Source of the DNA: Lepidurus packardi
Taxonomy: Eukaryota; Arthropoda; Branchiopoda; Notostraca; Triopsidae
Direction: 5' to 3'
DNA length: 64,000 nucleotides
Assembly (NCBI GenBank): GCA_023053545.1
Contig: JAKZAN010000003.1
Span: forward strand, 1,577,501-1,641,500
This document shows positions 1 through 12,287 of this stretch, one piece after another. The notes below the pieces were generated by a model, which did no database searches, was not told the origin of the DNA, and was given only the letters and a program-made list of their open reading frames with translations. Positions within the stretch are counted from its first letter, which is position 1; the number at the start of each line of letters is the position of its first letter. The translations under genes were made by a program, and so were the position numbers.

Positions 1-326
1 TCTCTTTATGTAAGGTTGTGACTTCCACGACCTAATATAGTTCAGCAGGTTACCGTATTTCAAAATTGCTACCAGATAGTTACCAATTACGGTCGCAATC
101 CAAGCATTTTTGTTCAACTAGGAGACAACTCCCTGTGAGTTTCAATTCGATCCGCGTGTTTTTTGCCCGGCAGTAAAAACAAAGATCAAAGAGAGTTCGC
201 AACTGACTCTCGAAAACCATAAATTTGCGTTCTTTGTTTCTTTGATCAAAAGGTGGAATTGGAGAGCTAGCTTGTTCCCTAGAAGTAAATGCCTTTATAT
301 AGAATACATTCTTGGATCAATATAAT
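1..326. other. No gene recognised
   Basis: I see no convincing reading frame or repeat here. The stretch lies downstream of the minus-strand THAP gene and may hold its 3' untranslated region. Confidence 0.4.
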
Positions 327-429
327 TTACTCTTTCACGGGTGAAATGTCCGATTCCGTGTCCTCGTATTCGTCGTCCGGTTCAAAATCTACATCGTCGT
401 CAAAGGGATAGCCCTGTTCAGTTAGGGTA

Positions 430-1287
430 CTATTCAGGTTTTCTGAGGTAAAGGTACTGCTTCTTGGAAGCGGGTTCTTTTCCTACATATAGTTTCTCCA
501 ATTTAGAACGTTTGATATGCATTGGTATCCTATTTACCGGCAAAAGTAGCCCGTCCTCAGGAAACTGACAAGAGAAGTCTTGGGTCGTCATACCGGAGAA
601 CTGACAAGAAAAGTCTGCCATTTCAACTCCGGAAAATTGACAAGAGAAATCTTTCATGTTAGCTTCGGCCAAAGTCACTTCTTCTTCATTGTTTTCCAGA
701 TCAATTGCGGGTGTGGACTCCGAAAAAACTAAGTCAGGCACCGAGTCTGACGTACAAGTGCTTGTGGCAACTGTTGGGACAGAACTTGTACTTTCGCTTT
801 GAAGCCGCAATTCTTGGATAATCTAAAACGTGCATATGTCATTACCCTATTTGGTCTTCAAACGTTGGAGTATATTTACGTTATGGCGTTGTCTTTTCTC
901 AATAGCTGAGGTTTTCCGAGGTTTGGGTGGACTTCGCACCCCAGACACAGTAGCCGGCCTATCAAACTTAGTAGGGATAGCGGTTGGCAACAAACTCCTA
1001 CCACGACGTTTTGCCCTAAGTCCCATTGCTAACTGTCGATCAACACTACTGTCGAATTGATCTTCGGTGAAATGATCACCACAGAGAGACACCCACTTGC
1101 TCATTTGGGCTTCCACAAAATCAGCCCTAGTCCTTTGTACTTGCAAAACCCATTGCCGTCTTCTTTGTGCATCTTTTGAGAATTTATACATCCCTACACC
1201 AGCAGTAACATAGTTTTTACAACCGTAAGCAGCACACTGGTTACCAGAACTTTTAGTAATCGACTCTGATAGCAGCTTACTTGCCAT
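430..1287 (-). CDS. THAP zinc-finger domain protein, two exons
   Basis: Probable DNA-binding protein. Exon 1 (1287-880) begins with a THAP domain: Cys18 and Cys23, Trp46, Cys69 and His72 form the C2CH pattern, and PTAIPTKF at 101-108 matches the AVPTIF-type box. The open frame stops at 847. A GTAAAT donor at 879 and a TTTTAG acceptor at 823 define a 57-bp phase-0 intron that joins 408 nt to 393 nt in frame, giving 266 residues. Exon 2 contains three copies of a DFSCQF motif. An acidic open frame (327-428) continues in another phase after the stop at 430, so a third exon or a frameshift is possible. THAP domains occur in host regulators and in transposases (P element, Harbinger-type). No transposase catalytic domain is in view, so the wider identity is open. 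Confidence 0.7.
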
Positions 1288-1389
1288 TTTTTCACTAAAA
1301 CTTAGGAAGCACAGAAGAAGTCTATACAGTGCCAGTGAATAACAAAGCGCTCCTGGGCCGCGCCTCCACTATCTACGTCACGCGCCCGT

Positions 1390-1399
1390 GGCGGGAAAA
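1390..1399 (-). promoter_or_regulatory. E2F-like motif upstream of the THAP gene
   Basis: The reverse strand reads TTTTCCCGCC about 100 bp upstream of the THAP start codon. It matches the E2F consensus core. Position and motif are seen in the sequence; function is inferred only. Confidence 0.25.
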
Positions 1400-2527
1400 T
1401 GCAAAAAACTTCGCAAGCCCATAACTCAGGAACGGCTAGTCAGAAAAATTTTAAACAAATTTTCCCGTTTTTAGAATAATGTGTACAATAAGAATCCATC
1501 CAAATATCAATACGCTATACCCGAGGCTGTTGCCCTTTAAAACACTGGGCCAAAACTTGCAGGCTCTCGGGCCTAACGCATCAAACCCCACCATGGCCCG
1601 CAAGACAAATTCGAAGAGGAGCCTCTTAACGTTCGAGAGCCGACCAGCCAGGAATGCTGCAGAAATAAAACTCAAAGAAGCTCAATTCAAAAGTCTTGGC
1701 CCGGTCAACACTAAGCCAAAGCGCAGCTGCATGTCGTTATGAATTTCCTTTAAAAATCGCTTTTTTCGTTTCTTAAATATTTTTTTCTTTCTCTTCGCCT
1801 TCACCAGAAGGGTATAGGTCGAAGACCGCCGAAAAGAAAACCTACTCCAATGCTTTAACTGACAATGTTACGGGTCACACTGCCTTTCAATGTAAAGAAC
1901 CCACATACATGTTCTGTGCATCATCAAGACGAATAACTGTGCTGTAGGCTACCCGATATTAGCCATTCGGCGCCTGATCCGCCCGTAGTAGCGCAAGTTT
2001 TCAGACAAGTAAAAAGATAGAAACCCTAGCTTAACCGCATTCTTCCCCAAACCGTATTAATTGTCTCAGTCTTGTTTTGTGCAGCTCTTTTACTTCGCAA
2101 ACACGTCATCGCTGACTTCTTTGCTTCTCCGGAAAGACCTCTGCCATTGGCGTGCAGGTTGGGCTCAACCTGTCGCATCTGGACCAGTCGTGCCGGCCAT
2201 GTCCAGGAACCAGAACCGGCAGTAGGCGTCCTAGACACCCTTTTGCCCATCAAAGAAGCCGCCAAGTTGCGCAAAGCCAGGAATGCAGAGGAGGACACAA
2301 CAGATACATGACGTGCACTGAGAGAGCAATACAGTTCGGGGTAAAAAAAACGGCGACGGAGAGTGCAGTCGTGTTTTGCTGTGCTCCCACTTTTCAAATC
2401 TTTTTCGTGCTAAAATAGTGACAAAAACCTCCTTACAGATCAATAACTCTTTCATTATAGATCTTCTTTAAAGAGGGAAAATTGACCATACCCTTCAATA
2501 TATAATTTGTGTGAAACTTGACCTAAA
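1400..2527. other. Gene-poor stretch
   Basis: Several short frames exist on both strands, but none has recognisable motifs and they overlap each other. I regard them as chance frames. No repeat structure was noticed. Confidence 0.4.
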
Positions 2528-2955
2528 GTGCATGGTATTGAAAATTCTGTACACACGTTCGGCGACGAAACGAAACTTCCACAAGCTGCCCTACGAATTC
2601 GTGAACTTCTCCGGCATTCTTGGAAAAGATGGAAACAAGAATATTTAACCGCACTGCGTCAACGTCATGGATATTTTTCAACGCGCAATTCGTCCAAGAT
2701 CTCGTACATATCCACGATGAAGGAAAAAGGCTGTTTTGGAGACTAGGGGTAATCGCCAAACCACTCCCGGGTAGAGATTGATTAACCCGAGCTCTTGAAT
2801 TGAGGACTAAAGACGGAATTACTAACAGACCGAGCTATACCTCTTCGGAGTCGGACCGTCCGCGGAACGGGAGGAAGTGGAAACCCCACCAGATGTACGA
2901 TACCATAAGAAAGCCAGCCCAAAAAGCACGACCACGCATGGAGGTTGAACTACCG
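2528..2955 (+). pseudogene. BEL/Pao-type retrotransposon integrase tail, decayed
   Basis: The translated stretch 2580-2680 has the RHSWKRWKQEYLTALRQRH block seen where BEL/Pao integrase cores end (usual form: WKRWxxEYLxxLRxxH). In another frame, 2690-2840 reads VHIHDEGKRLFWRLGVI, then a stop inside the KPLPGRD block, then LTRALELRTKDG. This matches the family's C-terminal beta-barrel (VHEDxxxxxxWKxGxI, GxDGxxRxxxVRT). The two halves are in different frames and there is an in-frame stop, so this is a relic. No protease, reverse transcriptase or LTR was found nearby. Family assignment is from motif memory. Confidence 0.55.
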
Positions 2956-3854
2956 TGAGGAGAGGTTGGACTACCATGGGACGAGTGGAAATCAAGGAAA
3001 TTCAGAGGGATCGGCGGAGAATGAAAATGATAGGCGAAATACTACTCCAAGGGTATTGGAATTTTGTAGTGTTGGGGATATAGGGAGTTCCTGCACAAAA
3101 GGAGGGACTTTCCATTTGGGAGGGCGTGCTCTATTCCCATCACTAGCACTGACCGGAGACCCCCTAACGTCGGATTAGGATAATATACTATCGGGATGCT
3201 CCTGGAAAGTACGGTATTAAGATACTTTGCACCGAAGCAGACGAGACACAAGTCACACACCTGCTCGGAGAGAACAAGGTGCCTACTGTCGACCGTTTGG
3301 ACACCTACAAGCCAAGCTGAAATGGATCAAGGAAGCAGTAACGAAAAGTGGAAAAGTCGATGGGAAACAATTGAGGACCCCTTACAAGACCGATCCATCT
3401 CCTAAGAATTTTGTGGAGAAACCGTTTACACAGTAGCACTTAACAATTCTGTCAAATCCCAAATACCACAGCCTTTTTGGATTTAATAAACAGCCAAAAA
3501 AAAAAAAACTCCCGGACGCCATTATACATTCCGTCACCTCTCCCAATCCAAGCCCTGAACTTTACACAATGTCGAAAATGTCAAAATTAAAACCGAAAAG
3601 TACCCTTGAGCAATAGAACGGCCTTCCATACATGGAAATGTTCAAAGCCATAAACACTATATGACGTAATAACAATGAAATTTCAATAAAAATAGCTGTC
3701 AATAGACGAGGCCCAAGATGGCATTTAAATGAAAAAAAAAAACAAGTGAGAAACCACCAATAACCTCAAAAACCCTGATTCGTTCTTACTACAACACCTA
3801 GTAATAGCCGACTTCGACGTTAAATGCTTCGACGAAAAGAATAACTCGAATGTC
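2956..3854. other. Intergenic sequence with A-runs
   Basis: No supported gene. There are short A-tracts near 3490 and 3730. The stretch ends where the 224-bp satellite begins. Confidence 0.4.
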
Positions 3855-6800
3855 TTAGCAGCAGCTGAGACACCTAGTGTCAAGACACGAACACTCTCAG
3901 CTAAAACTAAGAACTAAGAATCCAGACAAACTCAACAAAAGTACAACGCAGAGAAGAACCCAGATGGCTGCAAAAAGGCTGCTGGTTCACTGCAAAGTTA
4001 GCTGCCTGGGGCGGTACCTATTTGCAAGAGAAACAAAAACTCTATGAAAACAATTATTGATATCTTATTACCAAATTTAGCAGCAGCTGAGAATCCTCGT
4101 GTCAAGACACGAACACACTCAGCTAAAACAACCTTTGAAAAATCCAGATAAACTCAACAAAAGTACAACGCAGAGAAGAACCCAGATGGCTGCAAAAAGG
4201 CTGCTGGTTCACTGCAAAGTTAGCTGCCCTGGGCGGTACCTATTTGCCAAGAGAAACAAAAACTCTATGAAAACAATTATTGATATCTTATTACCAAATT
4301 TAGCAGCAGCTGAGACACCTCGTGTCAAGACACGAACACTCTCAGCTAAAACAACCTTTGAAGAATCCAGACAAACTCAACAAAAGTACAACGCAGAGAA
4401 GAACCCAGATGGCTGCAAAAAGGGCTGCTGGTTCACTGCAAAGTTAGCTGCCCTGGCCGGTACCTATTTGCCAAGAGAAACAAAAACTCTATGAAAACAA
4501 TTATTGATATCTTATTACCAAATTTAGCAGCAGCTGAGAATCCTCGTGTCAAGACACGAACACTCTCAGCTAAAACAACCTTTGAAGAATCCAGACAAAC
4601 TCAACAAAAGTACAACGCAGAGAAGAACCCAGATGGCTGCAAAAAGGGCTGCTGGTTCACTGCAAAGTTAGCTGCCCTGGCCGGTACCTATTTGCCAAGA
4701 GAAACAAAAACTCTATGAAAACAATTATTGATATCTTATTACCAAATTTAGCAGCAGCTGAGAATCCTCGTGTCAAGACACGAACACTCTCAGCTAAAAC
4801 AACCTTTGAAGAATCCAGACAAACTCAACAAAAGTACAACGCAGAGAAGAACCCAGATGGCTGCAAAAAGGGCTGCTGGTTCACTGCAAAGTTAGCTGCC
4901 CTGGCCGGTATCTATTTGCCAAGAGAAACAAAAACTCTATGAAAACAATTATTGATATCTTATTACCAAATTTAGCAGCAGCTAAGAATCCTCGTGTCAA
5001 GACACGAACACTCTCAGCTAAAACAACCTTTGAAGAATCCAGACAAACTCAACAGAAGTACAACGCAGAGAAGAACCCAGATGGCTGCAAAAAGGGCTGC
5101 TGGTTCACTGCAAAGTTAGCTGCCCTGGCCGGTACCTATTTGCCAAGAGAAACAAAAACTCTATGAAAACAATTATTGATATCTTATTACCAAATTTAGC
5201 AGCAGCTGAGAATCCTCGTGTCAAGACACGAACACTCTCAGCTAAAACAACCTTTGAAGAATCCAGACAAACTCAACAAAAGTACAACGCAGAGAAGAAC
5301 CCAGATGGCTGCAAAAAGGGCTGCTGGTTCACTGCAAAGTTAGCTGCCCTGGCCGGTACCTATTTGCCAAGAGAAACAAAAACTCTATGAAAACAATTAT
5401 TGATATCTTATTACCAAATTTAGCAGCAGCTAAGAATCCTCGTGTCAAGACACGAACACTCTCAGCTAAAACAACCTTTGAAGAATCCAGACAAACTCAA
5501 CAGAAGTACAACGCAGAGAAGAACCCAGATGGCTGCAAAAAGGGCTGCTGGTTCACTGCAAAGTTAGCTGCCCTGGCCGGTACCTATTTGCCAAGAGAAA
5601 CAAAAACTCTATGAAAACAATTATTGATATCTTATTACCAAATTTAGCAGCAGCTGAGAATCCTCGTGTCAAGACACGAACACTCTCAGCTAAAACAACC
5701 TTTGAAGAATCCAGACAAACTCAACAAAAGTACAACGCAGAGAAGAACCCAGATGGCTGCAAAAAGGGCTGCTGGTTCACTGCAAAGTTAGCTGCCCTGG
5801 CCGGTACCTACTTGCCAAGAGAAACAAAAACTCTATGAAAACAACTATTGATATCTTATTACCAAATTTAGCAGCAGCTGAGACACCTCGTGTCAAGACA
5901 CGAACACTCTCAGCTAAAACAACCTTTGAAGAATCCAGACAAACTCAACAAAAGTACAACGCAGAGAAGAACCCAGATGGCTGCAAAAAGGGCTGCTGGT
6001 TCACTGCAAAGTTAGCTGCCCTGGCCGGTACCTATTTGCCAAGAGAAACAAAAACTCTATGAAAACAATTATTGATATCTTATTACCAAATTTAGCAGCA
6101 GCTGAGGATCCTCGTGTCAAGACACGAACACTCTCAGCTAAAACAACCTTTGAAGAATCCAGACAAACTCAACAAAAGTACAACGCAGAGAAGAACCCAG
6201 ATGGCTGCAAAAAGGGCTGCTGGTTCACTACAAAGTTAGCTGAGCTGGCCGGTACCTATTTACCAAGAGAAACAAAAACTCTATGAAAACAATTATTGAT
6301 ATATTATTACCAAATTTAGCAGCAGCTGAGAATCCTCGTGTCAAGACACGAACACTCTCAGCTAAAACTAAGAACTAAGAATCCAGACAAACTCAACAAA
6401 AGTACAACGCAGAGAAGAACCCAGATGGCTGCAAAAAGGCTGCTGGTTCACTGCAAAGTTAGCTGCCTGGGGCGGTACCTATTTGCAAGAGAAACAAAAA
6501 CTCTATGAAAACAATTACTGATATCTTATTACCAAATTTAGCAGCAGCTGAGACACCTCGTGTCAAGACACGAACACACTCAGCTAAAACAACCTTTGAA
6601 AAATCCAGACAAACTCAACAAAAGTACAACGCAGAGAAGAACCCAGATGGCTGCAAAAAGGCTGCTGGTTCACTGCAAAGTTAGCTGCCCTGGGCGGTAC
6701 CTATTTGCCAAGAGAAACAAAAACTCTATGAAAACAATTATTGATATCTTATTACCAAATTTAGCAGCAGCTGAGAATCCTCGTGTCAAGACACGAACAC

Positions 6801-9222
6801 TCTCAGCTAAAACAACCTTTGAAGAATCCAGACAAACTCAACAAAAGTACAACGCAGAGAAGAACCCAGATGGCTGCAAAAAGGGCTGCTGGTTCACTGC
6901 AAAGTTAGCTGCCCTGGCCGGTACCTATTTGCCAAGAGAAACAAAAACTCTATGAAAACAATTATTGATATCTTATTACCAAATTTAGCAGCAGCTAAGA
7001 ATCCTCGTGTCAAGACACGAACACTCTCAGCTAAAACAACCTTTGAAGAATCCAGACAAACTCAACAGAAGTACAACGCAGAGAAGAACCCAGATGGCTG
7101 CAAAAAGGGCTGCTGGTTCACTGCAAAGTTAGCTGCCCTGGCCGGTACCTATTTGCCAAGAGAAACAAAAACTCTATGAAAACAATTATTGATATCTTAT
7201 TACCAAATTTAGCAGCAGCTGAGAATCCTCGTGTCAAGACACGAACACTCTCAGCTAAAACAACCTTTGAAGAATCCAGACAAACTCAACAAAAGTACAA
7301 CGCAGAGAAGAACCCAGATGGCTGCAAAAAGGGCTGCTGGTTCACTGCAAAGTTAGCTGCCCTGGCCGGTACCTACTTGCCAAGAGAAACAAAAACTCTA
7401 TGAAAACAATTATTGATATCTTATTACCAAATTTAGCAGCAGCTGAGACACCTCGTGTCAAGACACGAACACTCTCAGCTAAAACAACCTTTGAAGAATC
7501 CAGACAAACTCAACAAAAGTACAACGCAGAGAAGAACCCAGATGGCTGCAAAAAGGGCTGCTGGTTCACTGCAAAGTTAGCTGCCCTGGCCGGTACCTAT
7601 TTGCCAAGAGAAACAAAAACTCTATGAAAACAATTATTGATATCTTATTACCAAATTTAGCAGCAGCTGAGGATCCTCGTGTCAAGACACGAACACTCTC
7701 AGCTAAAACAACCTTTGAAGAATCCAGACAAACTCAACAAAAGTACAACGCAGAGAAGAACCCAGATGGCTGCAAAAAGGGCTGCTGGTTCACTACAAAG
7801 TTAGCTGAGCTGGCCGGTACCTATTTACCAAGAGAAACAAAAACTCTATGAAAACAATTATTGATATATTATTACCAAATTTAGCAGCAGCTGAGAATCC
7901 TCGTGTCAAGACACGAACACTCTCAGCTAAAACAACCTTTGAAGAATCCAGACAAACTCAACAAAAGTACAAGGCAGAGAAGAACCCAGATGGCTGCAAA
8001 AAGGGCTGCTGGTTCACTGCAAAGTTAGCTGCCCTGGCCGGTACCTATTTGCCAAGAGAAACAAAAACTCTATGAAAACAATTATTGATATCTTATTACC
8101 AAATTTAGCAGCAGCTGAGGATCCTCGTGTCAAGACACGAACACTCTCAGCTAAAACAACCTTTGAAGAATCCAGACAAACTCAACAAAAGTACAACGCA
8201 GAGAAGAACCCAGATGGCTGCAAAAAGGGCTGCTGGTTCACTACAAAGTTAGCTGAGCTGGCCGGTACCTATTTACCAAGAGAAACAAAAACTCTATGAA
8301 AACAATTATTGATATATTATTACCAAATTTAGCAGCAGCTGAGAATCCTCGTGTCAAGACACGAACACTCTCAGCTAAAACAACCTTTGAAGAATCCAGA
8401 CAAACTCAACAAAAGTACAAGGCAGAGAAGAACCCAGATGGCTGCAAAAAGGCTGCTGGTTCACTGCAAAGTTAGCTGCCCTGGGCGGTACCTATTTGCC
8501 AAGAGAAACAAAAACTCTATGAAAACAATTATTGATATCTTATTACCAAATTTAGCAGCAGCTGAGACACCTCGTGTCAAGACACGAACACACTCAGCTA
8601 AAACAACGTTTGAAAAATCCAGACAAACTCAACAAAAGTACAACGCATAGAAGAACCCAGATGGCTGCAAAAAGGCTGCTGGTTCACTGCAAAGTTAGCT
8701 GCCCTGGCCGGTACCTATTTGCCAAGAGAAACAAAAACTCTATGAAAACAATTATTGATATCTTATTACCAAATTTAGCAGCAGCTGAGACACCTCGTGT
8801 CAAGACACGAACACTCTCAGCTAAAACAACCTTTGAAGAATCCAGACAAACTCAACAAAAGTACAACGCAGAGAAGAACCCAGATGGCTGCAAAAAGGGC
8901 TGCTGGTTCACTGCAAAGTTAGCTGCCCTGGCCGGTACCTATTTGCCAAGAGAAACAAAAACTCTATGAAAACAATTATTGATATCTTATTACCAAATTT
9001 AGCAGCAGCTGAGACACCTCGTGTCAAGACACGAACACTCTCAGCTAAAACAACCTTTGAAGAATCCAGACAAACTCAACAAAAGTACAACGCAGAGAAG
9101 AACCCAGATGGCTGCAAAAAGGCTGCTGGTTCACTGCAAAGTTAGCTACCCTGGGTGGTACCTATTTGCCACGAGAAACAAAAACTCTATGAAAACAATT
9201 ATTGATATCTTATTACCAAATT
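3855..9222 (+). repeat. 224-bp tandem satellite, about 24 units
   Basis: Units start with TTAGCAGCAGCTGAG and end with TTACCAAATT. The recurring ATGAAAACA falls at 4044, 4267, 4491 and then every 224 bp to 6283, then 6505, 6728, 6952 and onward to 9189, with a few 222-223 bp steps. The array spans 5,368 bp, close to 24 whole units. Every unit contains a nested inverted repeat: AGCTGAGA paired with TCTCAGCT, enclosing CGTGTC-AA-GACACG. Variants (agctgagaat, agctaagaat, agctgagaca, agctgaggat) recur in order, so multi-unit blocks have been copied; the block at 6316 restarts the first block with an offset of 2,461 bp. Units are nearly identical, which indicates recent homogenisation. Confidence 0.95.
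4267..8969 (+). other. Chain of 75-codon frames linked by ATGA overlaps
   Basis: Seventeen units keep an intact 75-codon frame that starts MKTIIDILLPNL. Each frame ends in the TGA of TATGA, while the ATG of the same tetranucleotide starts the next frame. The period is 224 nt (3 x 74 + 2), so successive frames are in different phases. Unbroken chains run 4267-6286 and 6728-8299. Units with 223-bp spacing carry a frameshift that breaks the chain. Nothing shows that this is translated. Satellites often keep frames open by homogenisation alone. I do not recognise the peptide. Confidence 0.25.
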
Positions 9223-9765
9223 AAAGCTAGCATGCATTGTACGAATAATGTTTAAATAGCATTAAATTAAATAGTATTAAATGGAAATCAAACCAATCTA
9301 CCAATAAAAAATGGCAATAAAACTGGAAAGTACTGACGTTTTTCCACTATCGTGCTGAAAAATTCCCCGCAAAAGTGAACGCTTACCATGTGTAGTTTAT
9401 TACGCCAATTTCAACGCGCCACTCTATCCCATTGTATGCTAGTAAGCTCTCCTTATGTTAAATAGAAAAAAAGTACAAATACAAAAATGCTTCATTTTTC
9501 TAAACATTTCGTTTGTTTAGAAAAATCTAAATGTTGTCTAAACGTTGGAGTGTGGAGGCAACGGTCAGCCTGTTATCGCTCTTAAAAATGGCAAGAACGG
9601 GCTTAACTGGCATACTTAGAGGTTAAACTTGGTACACTAATTAAGTCTAAGTGAATGCGAGTATTCTCCACTTGTTTCTTATCTCTAAAACTTCCAAAAA
9701 GTTCCACTTTTTCAGCCACTTATTCTGACAAAACACGCTAAACGCCAACAGGAGAGGCTTCCTTA
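9223..9765. other. Unassigned flank of satellite and hAT element
   Basis: AT-rich sequence without a supported gene. It forms the left flank of the hAT insertion that begins at 9774. Confidence 0.4.
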
Positions 9766-9939
9766 GGGGCTGCCAGTGTTGCCAGATTTTTTTCCCAGAG
9801 CCTGCCAAATTCAAACTCGAAGTCGCCAATATGTCGCCAAAAATAGCGGAAGACAAGTCGCCAAAGTCGCCACTGTTTAACTGAAATACAAAATAAGTTG
9901 TACAGTAAAAACATGAATTAAATGTTAATTTAAGCGCAT

Positions 9940-11851
9940 TTATTCTAGATATTCGGAAATATCTTCGTCGTCTTCCGAGGTATACATAACTGAGTTAAAC
10001 TTTTCTAACATCTTTTCAGAGGGCTGAAAATCTTTACAGCATATCCCCTTCATGCGTAACCCATACTTGACATGCAAAATCTGTGTGAGAGTTGACGTTG
10101 ACAGACTATTTCTGAGCTTCGACTTGACGCTGTTGACATGGCTGAACACCCTTTCGCACGCTGCATTGCTGAAGGGCAAAGACAGCAACGACAAAACATA
10201 CAATGCTATATCTTGGAATGGCGTATTACCCATTGAATCGACAAAAGAATACACGCTTCCCCAAAATTCACAGCTATCCAGAGGAACATTTTCTGTGAAA
10301 AATAATCTCCAGTTTACGGGTAAAACATTCCTCCACTGGTTCTCTAGTTCAGATGTTCGGCATCTTGGCGAGAGAAAGGGCAATTCCGAAAACTTGGCTG
10401 GATTGGGGCTCAGCACAGACAAAGGAGAAAAAGAGCCCAGTTTTCGGAATAAGGTTAAATTAGTGGGAACACGCATAATTAATTGCTTTGTAAGCTCTAT
10501 TGAAAAGCCCTTGCAGATCTTTAAAATCATACTTGTTTTTTCGTGACACTTAGCTGGCTTCAGAGCTTGTTCAAAATCATAACCCAAATCAGCTTCACAA
10601 TCTTTAAAAAAATTATGATCTGATAAAACGGTTGTCGTCACGTCGGTTTGGATAACTTTAGGGGTTACAATGCGTTTTACTAACGTACTAACGTACGTTT
10701 CGAGTTCCCCAAATAAGGAAAAGCTATCAACAGTCTCCCTCTGAAACTTTAAATTAAAACTTTCGACTTCCAAGAGAATTGGCTTTAAAAAGATGAAAAA
10801 AAGCTTGTTTGTTTCGTCATTATACATGACACGAAGGAGGCTTGCAGTATAACAGGTCCCACTGGTCCAATATTCTAGTTATGCAACGAGAAACGGACAG
10901 CCAACGTGTTGCGGAAGGAGAAACAAACGTTAGAGGAGTACTACATGGCGATCCTTCCCCGGCTTGAATTACATCGTATATTTCTCTATACAGGCTTCTA
11001 CGCATTGGGCTATTGCTAAACCAGTTGTAGGTTTCCCGAACCATAAAATCAACGTGTTTAGGAAAAACTAAACAAGCTTTGGAGGCAGCTAAGTGAAGCG
11101 AGTGACAAATACATTTAACTAATATTAACCCTGGTACGCTGTCGCGAAGTTTGGTGTAGAGAGAATTGTTAACACCACACATTGCACTAGCACCATCAGT
11201 GCCAATACCAATGAGATTTGCAAGGGGGAGCTTTCTCTCAGCCAAGAAGCCGACAACTGCCGCGTATAAATCTTCCGCAGTCGTCCCTCCCGGCATATTA
11301 ACCAATCCAAGAAAAGTTGTACGAACAATACAGCCAACTTTCGAAAAATAGCGTATACACATGCATAAGGACTTTGAAACAGAAACGTCAGTGGATTCGT
11401 CAATTAAAAGGGAAAACGGGGAATCTCCAATATCTTCAAGAAGCTCCTTCTCGAGGCATGGCGCATTTACATTTTTTATCAAAGCTGTACACTTTGTACG
11501 TTTGAGACGTAAGTTAGCTCCGCTGTTGTTCAGAAGTCCGCTTCCGGTTAGTAGGTCTGTGAGATGATCGGTTACGCGGATGCTGCAGTGACTTGCTATA
11601 AAAGCTGCTAACTTAAGCTCCATAGCTTTAATCTCCTTACAGGCAACACTAAAAGTAATTCCGACGCTTTTCAGCCTAGGTTGGGCCATGACATTCGTAC
11701 GTTGTACGTTAGAGATGTGGGATTTCGTCTCCGCATGTTTCCGCAAATCACAATGATTGGCCCTCATCGATTTTCGACATGCCTTGCAAAAAGCCTGCTT
11801 TGGGTCGTCAGCTACTGAAGCAATCCATTCTATAATGTAAGGAAGATGCAT
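9940..11851 (-). pseudogene. hAT transposase, one frameshift
   Basis: Two overlapping frames (11851-10820, then 10827-9940) together cover one hAT transposase. The first has a BED-type zinc finger (CKAC, then HAETKSH, about residues 20-45), an LLIDESTDVS block with the first catalytic Asp, GIGTDGASAMCG with the second, the CHSLHL motif and an ATRW motif. The second frame has the C-terminal dimerisation block PFSNAACERVFSHVNSVKSK, including the catalytic Glu. The first frame ends at TAA (10820) where the second is open, so a small indel near 10830 breaks the gene. Otherwise motif order and length (about 630 residues) are normal for the family. The protein would cut and paste the surrounding element. 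Confidence 0.9.
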
Positions 11852-12287
11852 GAATAATTACACAAAGCCTCGCTAACAGAAATTTTAGTCACCTTTAAGG
11901 CCCGATTCCGTTTCCCACTCTTTCCGGTACAACCTTCGATCAGAGGCGTGCTTGCCCACGATGACTTCAAACTCTAAATCACTTAACTATTTCTACGATT
12001 ACGTAAGACTCCACTATTTCTAGGTCAAGATTCTTTTACCGTAAGTTACAATTGAGCAATGACCACTTGCCTTTTCTTTGCGATCTGAGCTGCGTTTTAT
12101 TTGCTACAGTCGCGTCCTACCGCGTCAGTGAGTAACGTTCGCGTCAGGCGCTAAATTCGTTTTATTTAGGACGAGCGTTGGACGCGCTGCTCGGACGCGT
12201 CATACCAAATAAAACGGTTTGTAGCATTCGCTTCCGTCAGTTTTGTAAACATCCCTATTTTAAACGTAAACATATATCTCACAAAGA

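Noticed and set aside
3855..9222. Hammerhead ribozyme or retrozyme in the satellite
   Set aside because: The CTGATGA and GAAA core of a hammerhead is absent on both strands; only a simple nested hairpin is present.
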